64,000 nt of DNA from Streptacidiphilus sp. 4-A2 (GTDB lineage Bacteria > Actinomycetota > Actinomycetes > Streptomycetales > Streptomycetaceae). Position numbers and translations under genes: made by a program. The DNA lies in the NCBI GenBank assembly GCA_014284505.1, contig JAAFYY010000001.1, positions 2,170,001 through 2,234,000 on the forward strand, written 5' to 3'. Below are positions 41,612 to 50,997 of the stretch, piece by piece; position 1 is the stretch's first letter; each line of letters opens with the position of its first letter. The notes under the pieces were generated by a model, which was given only the letters and a program-made list of their open reading frames with translations, was not told the DNA's origin and made no database searches.

Positions 41612-41965
41612 AATCCTCAGAATCCCCCTGAGATTCGAAGAACTTTCCGATCGTTCACTCATCGCGCGGGCAATTTCTTCCCATTCTCCGAAGCAGGACA
41701 GGTCTGCAGCCGCCTCCCGAAGAAGCATGGCATCGTCAGGCCTCTGGAGACAGGCAAGTCGAAACGCTAGATTTCGCGCCCAAACCGGCATGGCCATCCA
41801 GTCATCATGCAGGGCTGCATAGAGAGCCATGACAATGGAATCGGCATCAGCAAACGCGATCTTCTCAAGGAATACACGTGCTTTGTCCGGAACCGATTCT
41901 CCCCCCTCAACTTCCTCGATCATTTCCCTGGTGACAATTCCCAAGTCAGGCACAATAACCTCCAC
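41600..41965 (-). CDS. small acidic protein, possible immunity gene, 3' end altered by an IS
   Basis: The GTG at 41965 opens 121 residues of helical acidic sequence (REMIEEVEGGESVPDKARVF, EKIAFADADSIVMALYAALH). Base composition is clearly lower in GC than the surroundings. The last codons (KSL and stop) lie inside an IS terminal repeat, so the natural C-terminus was replaced. It directly follows a C-terminal fragment that resembles a toxin tip, with start and stop codons almost touching. I therefore propose a decayed toxin/immunity pair. No family is recognised. Confidence 0.5.
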   Translation of the reverse strand: MEVIVPDLGIVTREMIEEVEGGESVPDKARVFLEKIAFADADSIVMALYAALHDDWMAMPVWARNLAFRLACLQRPDDAMLLREAAADLSCFGEWEEIARAMSERSESSSNLRGILRIKSL

Positions 41966-41966
41966 T

Positions 41967-42083
41967 ATGGAAGAAAGTAATCGGAGAGACGGTAGACGCC
42001 ACCAGGAGTCTGCACTGCTTGATACCTCACATCACAACCTCCAACGTTCACATTTCTTATAACCGCAAATTTGAATCCCGGGG
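41967..42083 (-). pseudogene. C-terminal fragment, possibly of a polymorphic toxin
   Basis: About 36 residues read FKFAVIRNVNVGGCDVRYQ and then TPGGVYRLSDYFLP to a stop at 41967. The composition is AT-rich compared with the flanking DNA, and the fragment begins abruptly at the end of the replication-relaxation gene. Short Tyr/Gly-rich tips of this kind end many RHS-type toxins. With only 36 residues this is tentative. Confidence 0.3.
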
Positions 42084-43455
42084 TACCAGGCCGGGGCGGC
42101 GGGGGGCTGTGCGGTGCTGTGCCGGGTCGTCCAGGCGGTGTGCAGTTGCTGGGCCCAGTCGGCGGCCTGGCGGGCCAGGACGTGGCGTGGGGCGGTGTCC
42201 TGGGTCCACTGGGCGGGGAAGGCGGCGGCGGTGTCGGCGTCCTGGCGCGCCTGCTGGAGGGCGGCCTGCTCATCGGCCTCGGCCTGGGCGACCGCGCACG
42301 GCTCGCATGGCCTGGCCGCGCTGCTCGTAGTCCTCGGCGGGCCGGCGGCAGACCAGGCAGCGGCTCGCCTCCCGCTCCGCCTCGCGTCTGCGCCGCCCGG
42401 CTTCCATCCGGGCCGCCTTCTCCGCCTTCTCGCGGGCGTCACGCTCGCGCCAGTAGGCGTCGGCGTCGTCGTGGTCGAGCAGCGCGTCGTGGAGAGTCTC
42501 CCGGCCGGTGTGTCCGAAGCGCCACCAGATCGGCGCGAGCGGCCCGCACTCGTCCAGCAGCGCCAGCGTGGTGACGACGATCGGGATGGCGTTCGTGTAG
42601 TCGGTGTAGGGGTGGGAGCGGGTGTCGCCCCGCCACTGCGCGCGGGTGGCCTTCGTCAGCCCCCGCATCCGGTTGCGGACCGCCAGCCGGCCGACGCCGC
42701 CGCCGCCGCTGAAGACGACCGCGACCGGCGGATGGGCGGCCCGCTCGCGCACCGGGACATTGAGCTTCTCCTGCCAGGCCGGGACCAGCTTGGTCCCGCC
42801 GCTGCGCGAGGCGGGGTCGGAGACTTTGGACTGGTGGGCGAAAGGGCGGCGTACTTGGGGAGCTTGGCCACCAGGACGGGAGGCGATTCCGTGTGCAGGT
42901 CGACCTCGACCAGGAGCAGCGGCAGGTCGTGTTCGGGGGCCCAGAGCACGGCGTCGGGCTGGGATTTGAGGCCGGGGCGCGGTTCGATGGAGTACTCGGT
43001 GTACCAGGACAGGAGCGAGCTCATCGCGCCCGCGCGCTCGCCCTTGGCGGCGGGGCCCGGGCGCCGCGGATGAACGCGACGATGGTGTCGCCCACGGCCA
43101 TGGCGTGGGCCGCGCCGTGGGTGCCGGCTCCCCGGGCGATGCTGCCGACCTCGCGGCCGCCGGGCAGGACCTGCTCGGCGGCCTTCTTCCCCGCCAGTGT
43201 CAGGCCCCAGGTCTTCAGGCCGGCCTCGGTGTAGCGCTCGGAGTGGACCAGGCCGTGCTTCTCCAGGTCGTTCAGCCCCGCGCGGAAGGTCTTGTTCTCC
43301 GAGGTCCCGGCCGGGTTCAGCAGCTGCCACATCTGGTTGGCGTTGACGACCTTCAGGACACCCAGTGCCAGGAGGAGGTCCGCGCGGACCTTGGACGTCG
43401 ACCCGCCCGGGTTCAGCTTCCGCCGCTTCGGCTTCGGCGTATCCGCATCGCTCAC
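42084..43455 (-). CDS. replication-relaxation family protein (plasmid/ICE type)
   Basis: The GTG at 43455 follows a GGGGGAGCGG ribosome site. The N-terminal part is a winged helix: SKVRADLLLALGVLKVVNAN, then FRAGLNDLEKHGLVHSERYT. After a frame break near 43050 come LLSWYTEYSIEPRPGLKSQP and LPLLLVEVDLHTESPPVLVA. These fit the replication-relaxation family, whose core resembles a nuclease fold. A long charged coiled-coil tail follows (RERDAREKAEKAARMEAGRR) with a Cys pair in CLVCRRP. Frame breaks lie also near 42840 and 42310. The end runs into foreign AT-rich DNA at 42083, so the true C-terminus may be lost. Such genes mark integrated plasmids or ICEs. Confidence 0.6.
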
Positions 43456-43607
43456 GTCCGCTCCCCCTGGTATCAGCAGCAGTCCAGCGATCTTCTCCCC
43501 CGCCACCGACACCCGTCACCCGCCACCCGACCACCCGCGCTCCCTCCCCCGGCCCCGGCCCGGGCCCGCGGCCCGCGCCGCTCTCCTCCGCGCCTCCTCT
43601 TCATCAC

Positions 43608-43734
43608 GGCCGGCCACCTGGCCGGGCGCAGCCGAGCAGCACGAGGCGGACAGGGCGGGAGCGGCCCTGGAGCGGGAGGGGGTGGCTCGTGGCCGGAGCG
43701 AACCCGAGAAGCAAGCAGGCGACCTGGTGGGGTG
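43608..43734. repeat. 125-bp direct repeat, copy A
   Basis: Begins CACCTGGCCGGGCGCAGCCG and ends near GGCGACCTGGTGGGG. It is nearly identical to copy B at 44594-44718, with a handful of substitutions and single-base gaps. The two copies lie about 990 bases apart in the same orientation. Copy A interrupts a SUKH-like fragment. Confidence 0.75.
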
Positions 43735-43737
43735 CGG

Positions 43738-43860
43738 TACTCCAGCGGGAATTCCACCCCCGACTCCCGCTCGGCATCGGCCAGTGCGGCCTCGCCGAGC
43801 GGCGGATCCGGTGGGGCTTCTCCTGGGCCTGGTCGATTGCGGCACGGACGGTTCGGGCGG
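43738..43860 (-). pseudogene. SMI1/KNR4 (SUKH)-like fragment
   Basis: The minus strand reads PPLGEAALADAERESGVEFP followed by LEYR, the classic opening helix of SUKH proteins, a superfamily of immunity proteins. It stops exactly where direct repeat A begins, so the rest of the domain is missing. Confidence 0.45.
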
Positions 43861-43920
43861 ACGCAACGACTCGGGGGCCGGCCCCTCTGCTGCCGGCCAC
43901 CCGAGGTTACGGCCGTTCGT

Positions 43921-44499
43921 TCAGCGGTTGAGGCTGAACGTGTACTGCGGCGACTGGTCGTAAGTCGGTAGGAACAGCCAGCTGCCGTTCTTCGCGAGGT
44001 AGGTGGAGCCGCCGGCGGGCTCCGGGCCGACATGCCAGGTGCCGGTGTACGAGGACCTGCTGAAGGTGATGCGCACGTCGATGTGGGCCCAGTAGTTCGA
44101 CGCAACGATCACGGTGGGCGTCTGGGACAGGTCCAACTCCCAGGTGCCGTTGTCGTCCACGGAGGTGGACGGCACCCACTTGTGCGTCACCGGGCTCAGC
44201 CAGGACACGGTGACGCCCTTGTTCTGCCTGGTCCCGGGCGCGGAGAAGTTCCACATCGACAGGCAGGCCCCGTCGAGCACCATGCGCAGACCGGAGTTCT
44301 GGTGGTACCACATGACCATGTTGATGGTCTGGCCCTGCTTCGCTGTGTGGGGCACTCCGGCAGCGCCGACGGCGAGGGTGACGGTTCGGGCCTGCTTCTG
44401 GGTAGTGCTCGCAGTGGATGCTGCGGCGGCTCCGGGCAGGACGGCCACGAGTCCGGCCGCGGCCGTAAGAACCACGGCCCGGCGTACAGGTGTTCTCAA
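43921..44499 (-). CDS. secreted protein of unknown function
   Basis: A TTG start at 44499 follows a G-rich ribosome site and encodes a basic start and a hydrophobic signal (RRAVVLTAAAGLVAVLPGAA) with an AxA-type cleavage site. The mature part, about 155 residues, is beta-strand-like and Trp-rich: VMWYHQNSGLRMVLDGACLS, VSWLSPVTHKWVPST, and YWAHIDVRITFS. It ends in YTFSLNR. The frame is unbroken. I recognise no family; similar small secreted beta proteins are common in streptomycetes. Upstream it is framed by direct repeat B. Confidence 0.65.
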   Translation of the reverse strand: MRTPVRRAVVLTAAAGLVAVLPGAAAASTASTTQKQARTVTLAVGAAGVPHTAKQGQTINMVMWYHQNSGLRMVLDGACLSMWNFSAPGTRQNKGVTVSWLSPVTHKWVPSTSVDDNGTWELDLSQTPTVIVASNYWAHIDVRITFSRSSYTGTWHVGPEPAGGSTYLAKNGSWLFLPTYDQSPQYTFSLNR

Positions 44500-44593
44500 G
44501 ATTCCCCCAACAGGATGGATCACAGGAGCGGCAGCATACGCGGCGCCTGTGACGACACTGGGGGCGGACTGTCCCAGGTGGCCGACCGCCAGG

Positions 44594-44718
44594 CGGCCGG
44601 ACACCTGGCCGGGCGCAGCCGAGCAGCGCGAGGCGGACAGGGCGGGAGCGGCCCTGGAGCGGGAGGGGTGGCTCGCGGCCGGAGCGAACCCGAGAGCAAG
44701 CAGGCGACCTGGTGGGGC
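44594..44718. repeat. 125-bp direct repeat, copy B
   Basis: This is the second copy of the sequence at 43608-43734, in the same orientation. It is followed at once by the 3' part of an IS110-type transposase, so both may come from past insertion or deletion events. Confidence 0.75.
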
Positions 44719-44732
44719 GCGCATAGAGGTTC

Positions 44733-44987
44733 GGCGCCTTCAACAACTCACCCGGCGCCAGCGCCCACTACCGCGGCCGCCGGGAATCCGGCGACTGGCA
44801 CGCCGCCGCCCAACGCCACCTCTTCAACAAGCTCCTCGGGCAACTCCACCACTGCCTGCAGACCAACACCCTCTACAGCGAAACCACCGCCTTCCCCGCC
44901 CCTGCGATCGAACAAGGCCCGAGCGCAGCCGCACCGGCACCTGCCTGCGACAAAGTGCTCGGAACCATGCTCCCGAACGCCGCATAG
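44733..44987 (+). pseudogene. IS110-family transposase, 3' fragment
   Basis: The frame reads GAFNNSPGASAHYRGRRESG then QRHLFNKLLGQLHHCLQTNT and LYSETTAF. This matches the C-terminal Transposase_20 region of IS110 enzymes (SPGA...Y, then N-x-L-x-G-x-L-H-x-C-L). A stop follows at 44987. The catalytic N-terminal part is absent. Confidence 0.6.
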
Positions 44988-45075
44988 CGCTGATGCCGAC
45001 CTGGAACACGGCCCAGGCTGTGAACCGATGTCGTGATCCGTTGCGCCGAGGCGAGCGTGCCGTGTAGGGAGAGGT

Positions 45076-45773
45076 ATGACGCAGATGATCGACCCCCAGT
45101 CCTTTGACCGGTTCGCCCTGGACTACGACCGTTTCGTAGGCCTGCTTCCCGGCCAGAACACGAGCTGGCTCGTCGGACTGGGTCTGAAGGGGCACGGGCG
45201 CTTGACGCAGGATGCGGTTCAGGGCACGCCGTCGACAGGCTCGCCGATGACTTCGAGGAGGTCGTCGGCCTGGACCTCAGTGCTCCGCTGCTCGACATCG
45301 CCAGGGCCCAGCGAGCCCATCCCAATGCGCGCTACTTGCACAGCGACCTCTTCGACCTGACCGACGACGACGGCTTCGACCTGGTCTACAGCCACACGAT
45401 GCTGCATCACGTCCCGGACTACCAAGCCGGACTGGAACACCTCAAGGGCCTGGTGCGACCAGGCGGCACAGTGGCAGTGATCGACAACGTCTGCGACCTG
45501 TACCCGACACCTCCGCGCGAGGCATACACCTGGCCAGCGGTCCGAGAGTTCCCCAAGGAGGCGCTCCGGATCGGTCTACGCGACGCATGGTTCCAGCTGC
45601 GCTTCTGGCACAACAAGCAGTGGCTCAACCACCTGCTCAGCGACCGGTACCTGTCGCGTGAACAGTTCCGCAAGCTCTACGGCAGCGTCTTTCCAGGAGC
45701 CCGGTTCGACGATCTGGGCTTCGCTCTGGCCATGTCCTGGACAGCCCCATCCGGTACAGAAGGAGCCCGGTGA
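45076..45773 (+). CDS. class I SAM-dependent methyltransferase
   Basis: An ATG at 45076 with a nearby GAGAGG ribosome site starts MTQMIDPQSFDRFALDYDRF. After one indel near 45195 the SAM-binding motif ALDAGCGSG follows, then VVGLDLSAPLLDIARAQ, DLVYSHTMLHHV and the post-III strand GLVRPGGTVAVIDN. The protein has about 230 residues, as usual for small-molecule methyltransferases of the Methyltransf_11 type. The substrate is unknown. It stands alone between IS110 debris and a small zinc-finger-like gene on the other strand. Confidence 0.75.
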
Positions 45774-45829
45774 CTACGTGAGGCCTCCCGGGCAGCGACC
45801 CCGCGTAGTTCCGCTCACTGCTCCTCCTC

Positions 45830-46095
45830 GAACTGCCAGCTTGAACCACTAAACACGTGAGGTGTCTTGCCCAGCGGGTCGGCCGGAGTGTGCGGGATGG
45901 CTGGGGCTGGGAGGTGGGGTGCCACCAGCCGCAGGCGCCGCTGCGGCACCGGTAGGGGTGCAGTTGCTTGCCGAGGGCCAGCCGGGCCCGGCGGGCCGCC
46001 AGCTGCGCGGCCTCGCTCGTCGCGAACCGCGACTTCGCCGGCGTCGGACAGACCGCCGACCCCTGCCACCTCGAACCGCTGCGCAGTGTGCTCAT
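45830..46095 (-). CDS. small Cys/His protein of mobile-element type
   Basis: The ATG at 46095 starts a short protein with the pattern CPTPAKSRFATSEAAQLAAR, RLALGKQLHPYRC, then SGACGWWHPTS. This Cys-x-x-x-Lys-x-Arg/Tyr-x-Cys...Cys-x-x-Trp-His layout is that of small putative zinc-binding proteins common on Streptomyces plasmids and phages. The C-terminal end is uncertain because two frames stay open. A role in DNA binding is a guess. Confidence 0.5.
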
Positions 46096-46867
46096 GCTGC
46101 CGCCTCCCGACGTCCTCGTCGATCCCCTCGGACCCGCCCGCAGACAGGCCGCGCGCGGCAGCAGAAGACAGCCGATACCACTCGCGTACTTTTTGAGGCT
46201 GCTGGAACGCGAGGGGCACAGGCAGCGCGCGCGCGTCCGGTCGACCCGGCGCGGCGCGGTCGACGCGGCGCGGTCAGCCCGGCGCGGCGCGCGGAGGACC
46301 CCGGTGGACTGGCTGCCTGGACCGGACAGCGCACCTGGTGCGGTCGATGCGGTGCGCCGACCGCCCCGGGGTGCCGTGCGGGCGGCGCACCAGGTGCGGT
46401 CGCCGCTGCCGTGCGGCGCACCGAGGCGCTGGAGGGGCCGCACCCGGCGCACCGGCGGGTTCTGTCCACCGCACCGAACCCCTTCCGGCCCGTGCGCGAA
46501 CCCCTTCCGAACGGCCGGAAGGAGTGCGGTGAACCCGCAGGTCAAGTCATGGACAAAGCATCAGCGGCGGCTCGGTGCGGTCGCCCCGCACAGGCGCACC
46601 GCACCAGGTGCGGACGCACCGCACCGAGCCCGCACCGGGCCGCGCCGCGCCCGCCCGCCCCGCCCCGCCCGCCCGCCCCGCCGCACCGTGGACCGCACCA
46701 GTGGCGGTTCAGTACTTCACTTCTCCGGTGGACTGGGTGGGTCCGGTGCCCTGCTGCGGGGCGCGCGGCTTCCGGGCCGGAGCCTTCCTTCCGGTGGGAC
46801 GCGCGGCTTCTGCGGCGGCGCGTTCGCGTTCGCGCGCCTTGCGTCGCTCCTGCATCTCACCCACCCG
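46096..46867. other. non-coding, repeat-rich high-GC region
   Basis: I find no gene here. Between about 46325 and 46690 the octamer GGTGCGGT and its complement ACCGCACC recur many times in both orientations, sometimes as palindromes (for example CCGCACCAGGTGCGG near 46607). It could be a replication or transfer-related repeat cluster of the neighbouring plasmid-type genes, or simple low-complexity DNA. Confidence 0.4.
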
Positions 46868-47776
46868 CTAGCCCGCGGTCATCCGCACCCGCAGATCCAC
46901 CTCCGCACGCAGCCGCTCCACCGCGCCGCGCGCCTGTTCCATCAGCACGCGATCGGCGGCGGCCCCCGTGTCCTGCTCGCCGCGCGCGCCCGCCACATCC
47001 TGCGCGACCGCCACCGCGCTGTGGTCCGCGATCTCCTGCCCGGTGAGGCTCTGGGCCAGAAGGGCTGCCTCCACCGTCTCGCCCACCCGCGCGCCTCCCC
47101 TTCGGCGCTGCGCTCCAGCTTCGCCGCCGCCTCCTCCATCGTGTCGGCGGCGTCGTCCCGGGCCCCGGCGCTGCGCTGAAGGCGCTCGATCTGCCCGGGC
47201 AGGCCCTTGCGGGTGATCCGCTGCGCCGTCGCGAAGTCGAACGGCTGATTCGGATCCCGGAGCAGCCGGGCGGCCTTCTCCTTGTCGCCGCCCAACGGGG
47301 GCCACCGCTTGCCGCGCAGCTCCTCCAGGGCGGTGGCCCGTTCCCGTTCGGAATCCGCCTTCCCGCGCTCGGTAGCGGCCCTGTCCAGCAGCTTCAGCGC
47401 ATCGGTCTTCATCGCCGCTGCCGATGCCAGGGCAGAGCGGACGCGGCGCAGCGCGACGGCGACGTCCCGAGGCGGCTTCGGCGGCGGCGAGCATCTGCAG
47501 CGCGGCCTCGGTGTGGGCGGCGGCCTCGGCGGCGGCGACCTGGTCGGCTAGGTCCAGGTCGCCGGTCATCCCGTGGGTGCGCTCGGCGACCGGCGGGCCG
47601 TCGGCGACCTCGATCGTCAGCTGCTCCCCGTACCGCTCGGCGAGCGCGGCGGCTACGGCCGTGTCCGGGTCCAGGTCCAGTCCGAGGTCCAGCTCCACCT
47701 GGTACACCCGGTCCGCGAAGACCGCTGGGCGTGGTGCCGGGGCGGGTCGGCGGCCGGGCAGCAGCGGGGTCGGCAC
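46868..47776 (-). CDS. charged helical protein of mobile-element type
   Basis: A GTG at 47776 is a plausible start. The N-terminal part is ordered (VYQVELDLGLDLDPDTAVAA, then LAERYGEQLTIEVADGPP). The rest is Ala/Arg/Glu-rich helix, with breaks near 47430 and 47090. In the middle lies a clearer block, ELRGKRWPPLGGDKEKAARL followed by FDFATAQRITRKGLPGQIER, and the tail is RAEVDLRVRMTAG. It is about 310 residues with no membrane segment or recognisable catalytic motif. Similar proteins occur in Streptomyces integrative elements, near replication-relaxation genes; this is from general familiarity, not a named family. Confidence 0.5.
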   Translation of the reverse strand: MPTPLLPGRRPAPAPRPAVFADRVYQVELDLGLDLDPDTAVAAALAERYGEQLTIEVADGPPVAERTHGMTGDLDLADQVAAAEAAAHTEAALQMLAAAEAASGRRRRAAPRPLCPGIGSGDEDRCAEAAGQGRYRAREGGFRTGTGHRPGGAARQAVAPVGRRQGEGRPAAPGSESAVRLRDGAADHPQGPARADRAPSAQRRGPGRRRRHDGGGGGEAGAQRRRGGARVGETVEAALLAQSLTGQEIADHSAVAVAQDVAGARGEQDTGAAADRVLMEQARGAVERLRAEVDLRVRMTAG

Positions 47777-48187
47777 CGCCAGCGGCAGCGCGGGCTGCGC
47801 CCGGTCCTGCTGCTGCTCTCGGGCCGGGGCCGGGGTGTTCGGTGCCGATACTCGGGAACGGTGTCAGGATTCGCGTCAGCCCAGGGGGTTCTTGGAGGTG
47901 ACGACAAGCTCGGGCGGGACGCGGTAGCGCTGGGTCTCGATGCTGTCAGGGCCTCGCACGTTCTTCCCTGGTCAACCGTGTGGTGCACTGCTGGGTTAGG
48001 AGTAGAAGCCCCGGCCGTAGTCCTCGCGTGACACCGGTGCCTGGTTTCAAGATCTCGTGCCACAAGTGATGCCACCGCCAGACCAGCAGTAGTTGCTGCT
48101 CGCCCAGCCACTCCAGGATTAGCAGGACGACATCCTCGGCCCCGCCGTCCTGGTCACTCCTTGGCCGTCGTCGGCCTCGACTCGCTG
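47777..48187. other. no supportable gene
   Basis: This gap lies between two minus-strand genes. Short open frames in it are Arg/Thr/Pro-rich and look like chance. The 5' side of the helical protein and its promoter should be here, but no promoter boxes are obvious. Confidence 0.35.
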
Positions 48188-49372
48188 TCACTGGCACGGC
48201 TTTGGGGCGGGCGGATCAACTGGCGCCGAGGCGGCCCTTCGAAGCGACCAGTTGAGTGCGGCCCCACCAATGGCCAGGGCGATCATGCGGTGGCATCCGG
48301 CCGTGGGGATCGCCGGGTTCCGGGCGCGTCCTCGGCACTGTGTTCGTCGAGAAGCAGAGGGAGTAGAACCTCTGGCGGCAGGGCCGGGTTTCGCCAGGCC
48401 GATCGGCGGACAGCGCAGTCGGCGTCGTCGGCCAGCCTGGCTGCGGAATCGGGAGACAGGCGCGGGTCACCGGCGGCGGCGCGTCGCACTTCGGCGTCGG
48501 GGTCGCGGCTGAACCGTTCGACGAGGGAGGCATCGGATGCGTGGTCGACGTCGAGCGCCAGCAGGCGGATGCGGGGTTCCGGGTCGTGGGCGAAGCGGAG
48601 CAGGTCGTGGCGGGGGAAGTTGGGGTGGTTGCGGGGGCGCCCGGGGAAAGAGTAGCTGCCGTCCCACCAACTCCACACGTCCAGCAGCACCTCCGCCGGG
48701 GCGTCGTCGCAGGACTCGGTGAGGAACAGACGTACGACGCGGTCTTGATCGTGCGCGAGGAGTTCCACCACGTCCGGCGGCAGGTGCCGGGCGCGGCCAC
48801 GCTGCGGCGGATATGCAGGTTCGGCGAGGCCGCGAGTTGGCGCATGGCTTCGGCGTCGTCGTGCAGGTCGGCGATCCATCGCACCGCGCGCTGTGCTGAT
48901 CGGAGGTGATATCCGGGACAGTGGCCGCCATCGCCGCGATCTCAGCCGCACCCGCAGGAGATCGAGGCTCGGAGTCAGACGCTCGCTCGATCCCGACCCG
49001 TGCTCCGGAGGACCTGTGGGCTGCCTGCTCCGTTGCCAGCTCCGCCAGAGCGCTGCGGAGCTTCGGACTCTCGGCGGCGGCGAGCAGGCGCCTCCACTGC
49101 TCGGGCGAAAGCCTTCCCGCTTCTGCCGCCGTGACGCGTACTGCCTTCACGGGATGGGCCACTGCCGCGTCCAGGACACCGAACGGGAGGTCATCACGGT
49201 AGAGGAAGTGCACGAGCGGTCTCCCAGTGTCGAAGAGGCTGACCAGAACCTCAGCCGACGCACCCCGGTTGGAACCCAACCCGCGCAACCACGCGACAGC
49301 TGTCTCCCCGGAGGGCCGGTAGTCCTCGGACAGCGCAGCCCAGCCATCCAGATCAGCATCGCTCTCACTCAT
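48188..49372 (-). CDS. LRV/HEAT-like helical repeat protein
   Basis: The ATG at 49372 begins MSESDADLDGWAALSEDYRP. The chain of about 390 residues consists of short helical repeats, each with a D/P-x-x-V/P-R pattern: SPEQWRRLLAAAESPKLRSA, NLHIRRSVA, DPEPRIRLLALDVDHASDAS, DPDAEVRRAAAGDPRLSPDS and DCAVRRSAWRNPALPPEVLL. This resembles leucine-rich-repeat-variant or HEAT proteins of streptomycetes, which are cytoplasmic and probably scaffolds. Apparent indels lie near 48900, 48800 and 48310; correcting the last gives the end at 48188 (ending KPCQ). No partner is obvious. Confidence 0.6.
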
Positions 49373-49404
49373 CTGCCGATTGAACAGGCCCGGAACCGAA
49401 AGGA

Positions 49405-49690
49405 TCAAGATGCCGTCACGTCCGAGTTCTGCGTGGAGTGGCCCTGCGGGGTGCGCTGCTGCGGGAGGAGCGGGCCGAGGTGCAGGTGGCGGTTCATGTC
49501 GAGCTCGAACCTGCCGTAGGGGTTCACGTGGGCCCAGAAAAGCAGGGAGAGGCGCGCCGGTCTGCCTCAGTGAGCTTGTCTGCCCACTTCGGCTCGGCCA
49601 GTACCTCTTGGACCAGGAGCGTGTTGACGTGGACCAGGGCCGACTGGAGGAGGTGCAGGGCAAGCATGGAGATCTCCTGGCTCTCCGACG
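49405..49690 (-). pseudogene. Tn3-family transposase, 3' fragment
   Basis: The minus strand reads MLALHLLQSALVHVNTLLVQ, EVLAEPKWADKLTEADRRAL and, after an indel near 49560, LLFWAHVNPYGRFELDMNRH to a stop at 49405. This is the very C-terminus of a Tn3-type DDE transposase. Its upstream part is missing: the sequence joins directly to a resolvase fragment running the other way. Confidence 0.65.
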
Positions 49691-49822
49691 ACGACATGCT
49701 CACCTTCGCCGTCGCGCTCAAGGACAAGGGCACCCCCGTCCCGGAGATCGCGAAGAAGCTCACGATCAAGACAGGGAAGAACGCGGGCACCAGCCCGTCA
49801 GTCGCCTCGCTGTACCGTGCAC

Positions 49823-50841
49823 TAAGTCCTGTCTGGTCGATCAGGTCGGGGCTGGTTGATGCGCTGGCCGTATCCGGTTGGGGCGGTGGGTCGTTGGCAC
49901 TTGTATGACTGGTCGAGGTGATCTGTCGGAGGCTGAGTGGCGTGTCCTGGAGCCGCTTTTGCCGGTGGACAACGGGCGGCATGGCTGGTGGCGTGACCAC
50001 CGGCAGGTGATCAACGGCATTCTGCACCGGGTGCGGACGGGGGTGCAGTGGCGCGACCTGCCGGAGCGCTACGGCCGTGGAAGACGGTCTACGAGCGGCA
50101 TCGGCGCTGGTCGGCGGACGGGACCTGGGAACGGTTGCTCCAGCAGGTGCAGGCGCGCGCGGATGCGGCCGGGCAGATCGACTGGGACGTGTCGGTCGAC
50201 TCGACCTCGATCCGCGCCCACCAGCACGCGGCCGGCGCACGCAAAGCTCCGCCGCCTGTCGTTTCAAAGGGGGCACGAGCGGGTGCACACCAGAACGAAA
50301 GGCTGTGCACCCGCCTGGCGGAGGTGGTGCGCGAGGTGAGGCTCTCGGCCGCTCGCGCGGCGGCTTCACCACCAAGATCCACCTGAACGCCGACGGGCGC
50401 TGCCGGATCCTGTCCCTGCTGCTGACACCGGGCCACTACGCGGACTGCACCCAGTTCGAAGCGGTGCTGGAACGCATCCGCGTGCCACGGCGGGGCAGGG
50501 GCCGACCGCGCACCAAACCGGACAGCGTCAGCGCCGACCGGGCCTACAGCAACCGCCGAACCCGCCGCTACCTGCGCCGACGCGGCATCCGCCACGTCAT
50601 CCCCGAGAAGCGGGACCAGGCCGCGAACCGCCTACGACGGGGCCGGGCAGGCGGACGCCCACCCGGCTTCGACAAGGACCGCTACGCGAAGCGCAACACG
50701 GTCGAGCGCGCCATCAACAAGATCAAGAACTACCGGGCCGTCGCGACCCGCTACGGCAAACGCGCCTACGTCTACCTGGGCACCGTCACCATCGCGGCCA
50801 CCCACGTCTGGCTCCGCAACTGATCGACCGGACAGGACTTA
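49823..50841 (+). mobile_element. IS5-like insertion sequence (IS-B)
   Basis: TAAGTCCTGTCTGGTCGATCA at 49823 is mirrored by TGATCGACCGGACAGGACTTA at 50821-50841, 20 of 21 positions matching. The outermost TA on each side could be a 2-bp target duplication. The element is about 1,019 bp with one transposase gene and sits inside a resolvase fragment. A deleted relative lies at 58617. Confidence 0.8.
49905..50823 (+). CDS. transposase of IS-B
   Basis: The ATG at 49905 starts MTGRGDLSEAEWRVLEPLLP. Later blocks are HRVRTGVQWRDLPERYG, WDVSVDSTSIRAHQHAAGAR (first DDE Asp), GRSRGGFTTKIHLNADGRCR, SVSADRAYSNRRTRRYLRRR (second Asp) and RYAKRNTVERAINKIKNYRA (Glu). Together these are a full IS5-group enzyme of about 300 residues. 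Breaks near 50080 and 50330 change frame. If those are consensus errors the element may be active; otherwise it is dead. Confidence 0.7.
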
Positions 50842-50997
50842 GCCGAAGCCGAAGCTACCCGTTCGGGAGCAGTCGGGTCAGCCCAGGCGACTTGATCCTT
50901 CTCATCGTGAATTCCCCGGAACTACTCACGCCCGTCACCCCGGACTACGACCGTCCTGACCTATCGTCAAACCATTGCTACTAGCGAGTTCAACTCG

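Larger units (their letters stand above)
49671..50892 (+). pseudogene. serine resolvase C-terminal fragment, split by IS-B
   Basis: The first part (49671-49822) encodes DDDMLTFAVALKDKGTPVPE, IAKKLTIKTGKNAG and SVASLYRAL, the DNA-binding HTH of a Tn3-type resolvase. The IS inserted after RAL. Beyond the IS, at 50842-50892, the same frame resumes with AEAEATRSGAVGSAQAT and a stop. The catalytic serine domain is missing because the 5' part was lost at the junction with the transposase fragment. Confidence 0.6.
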
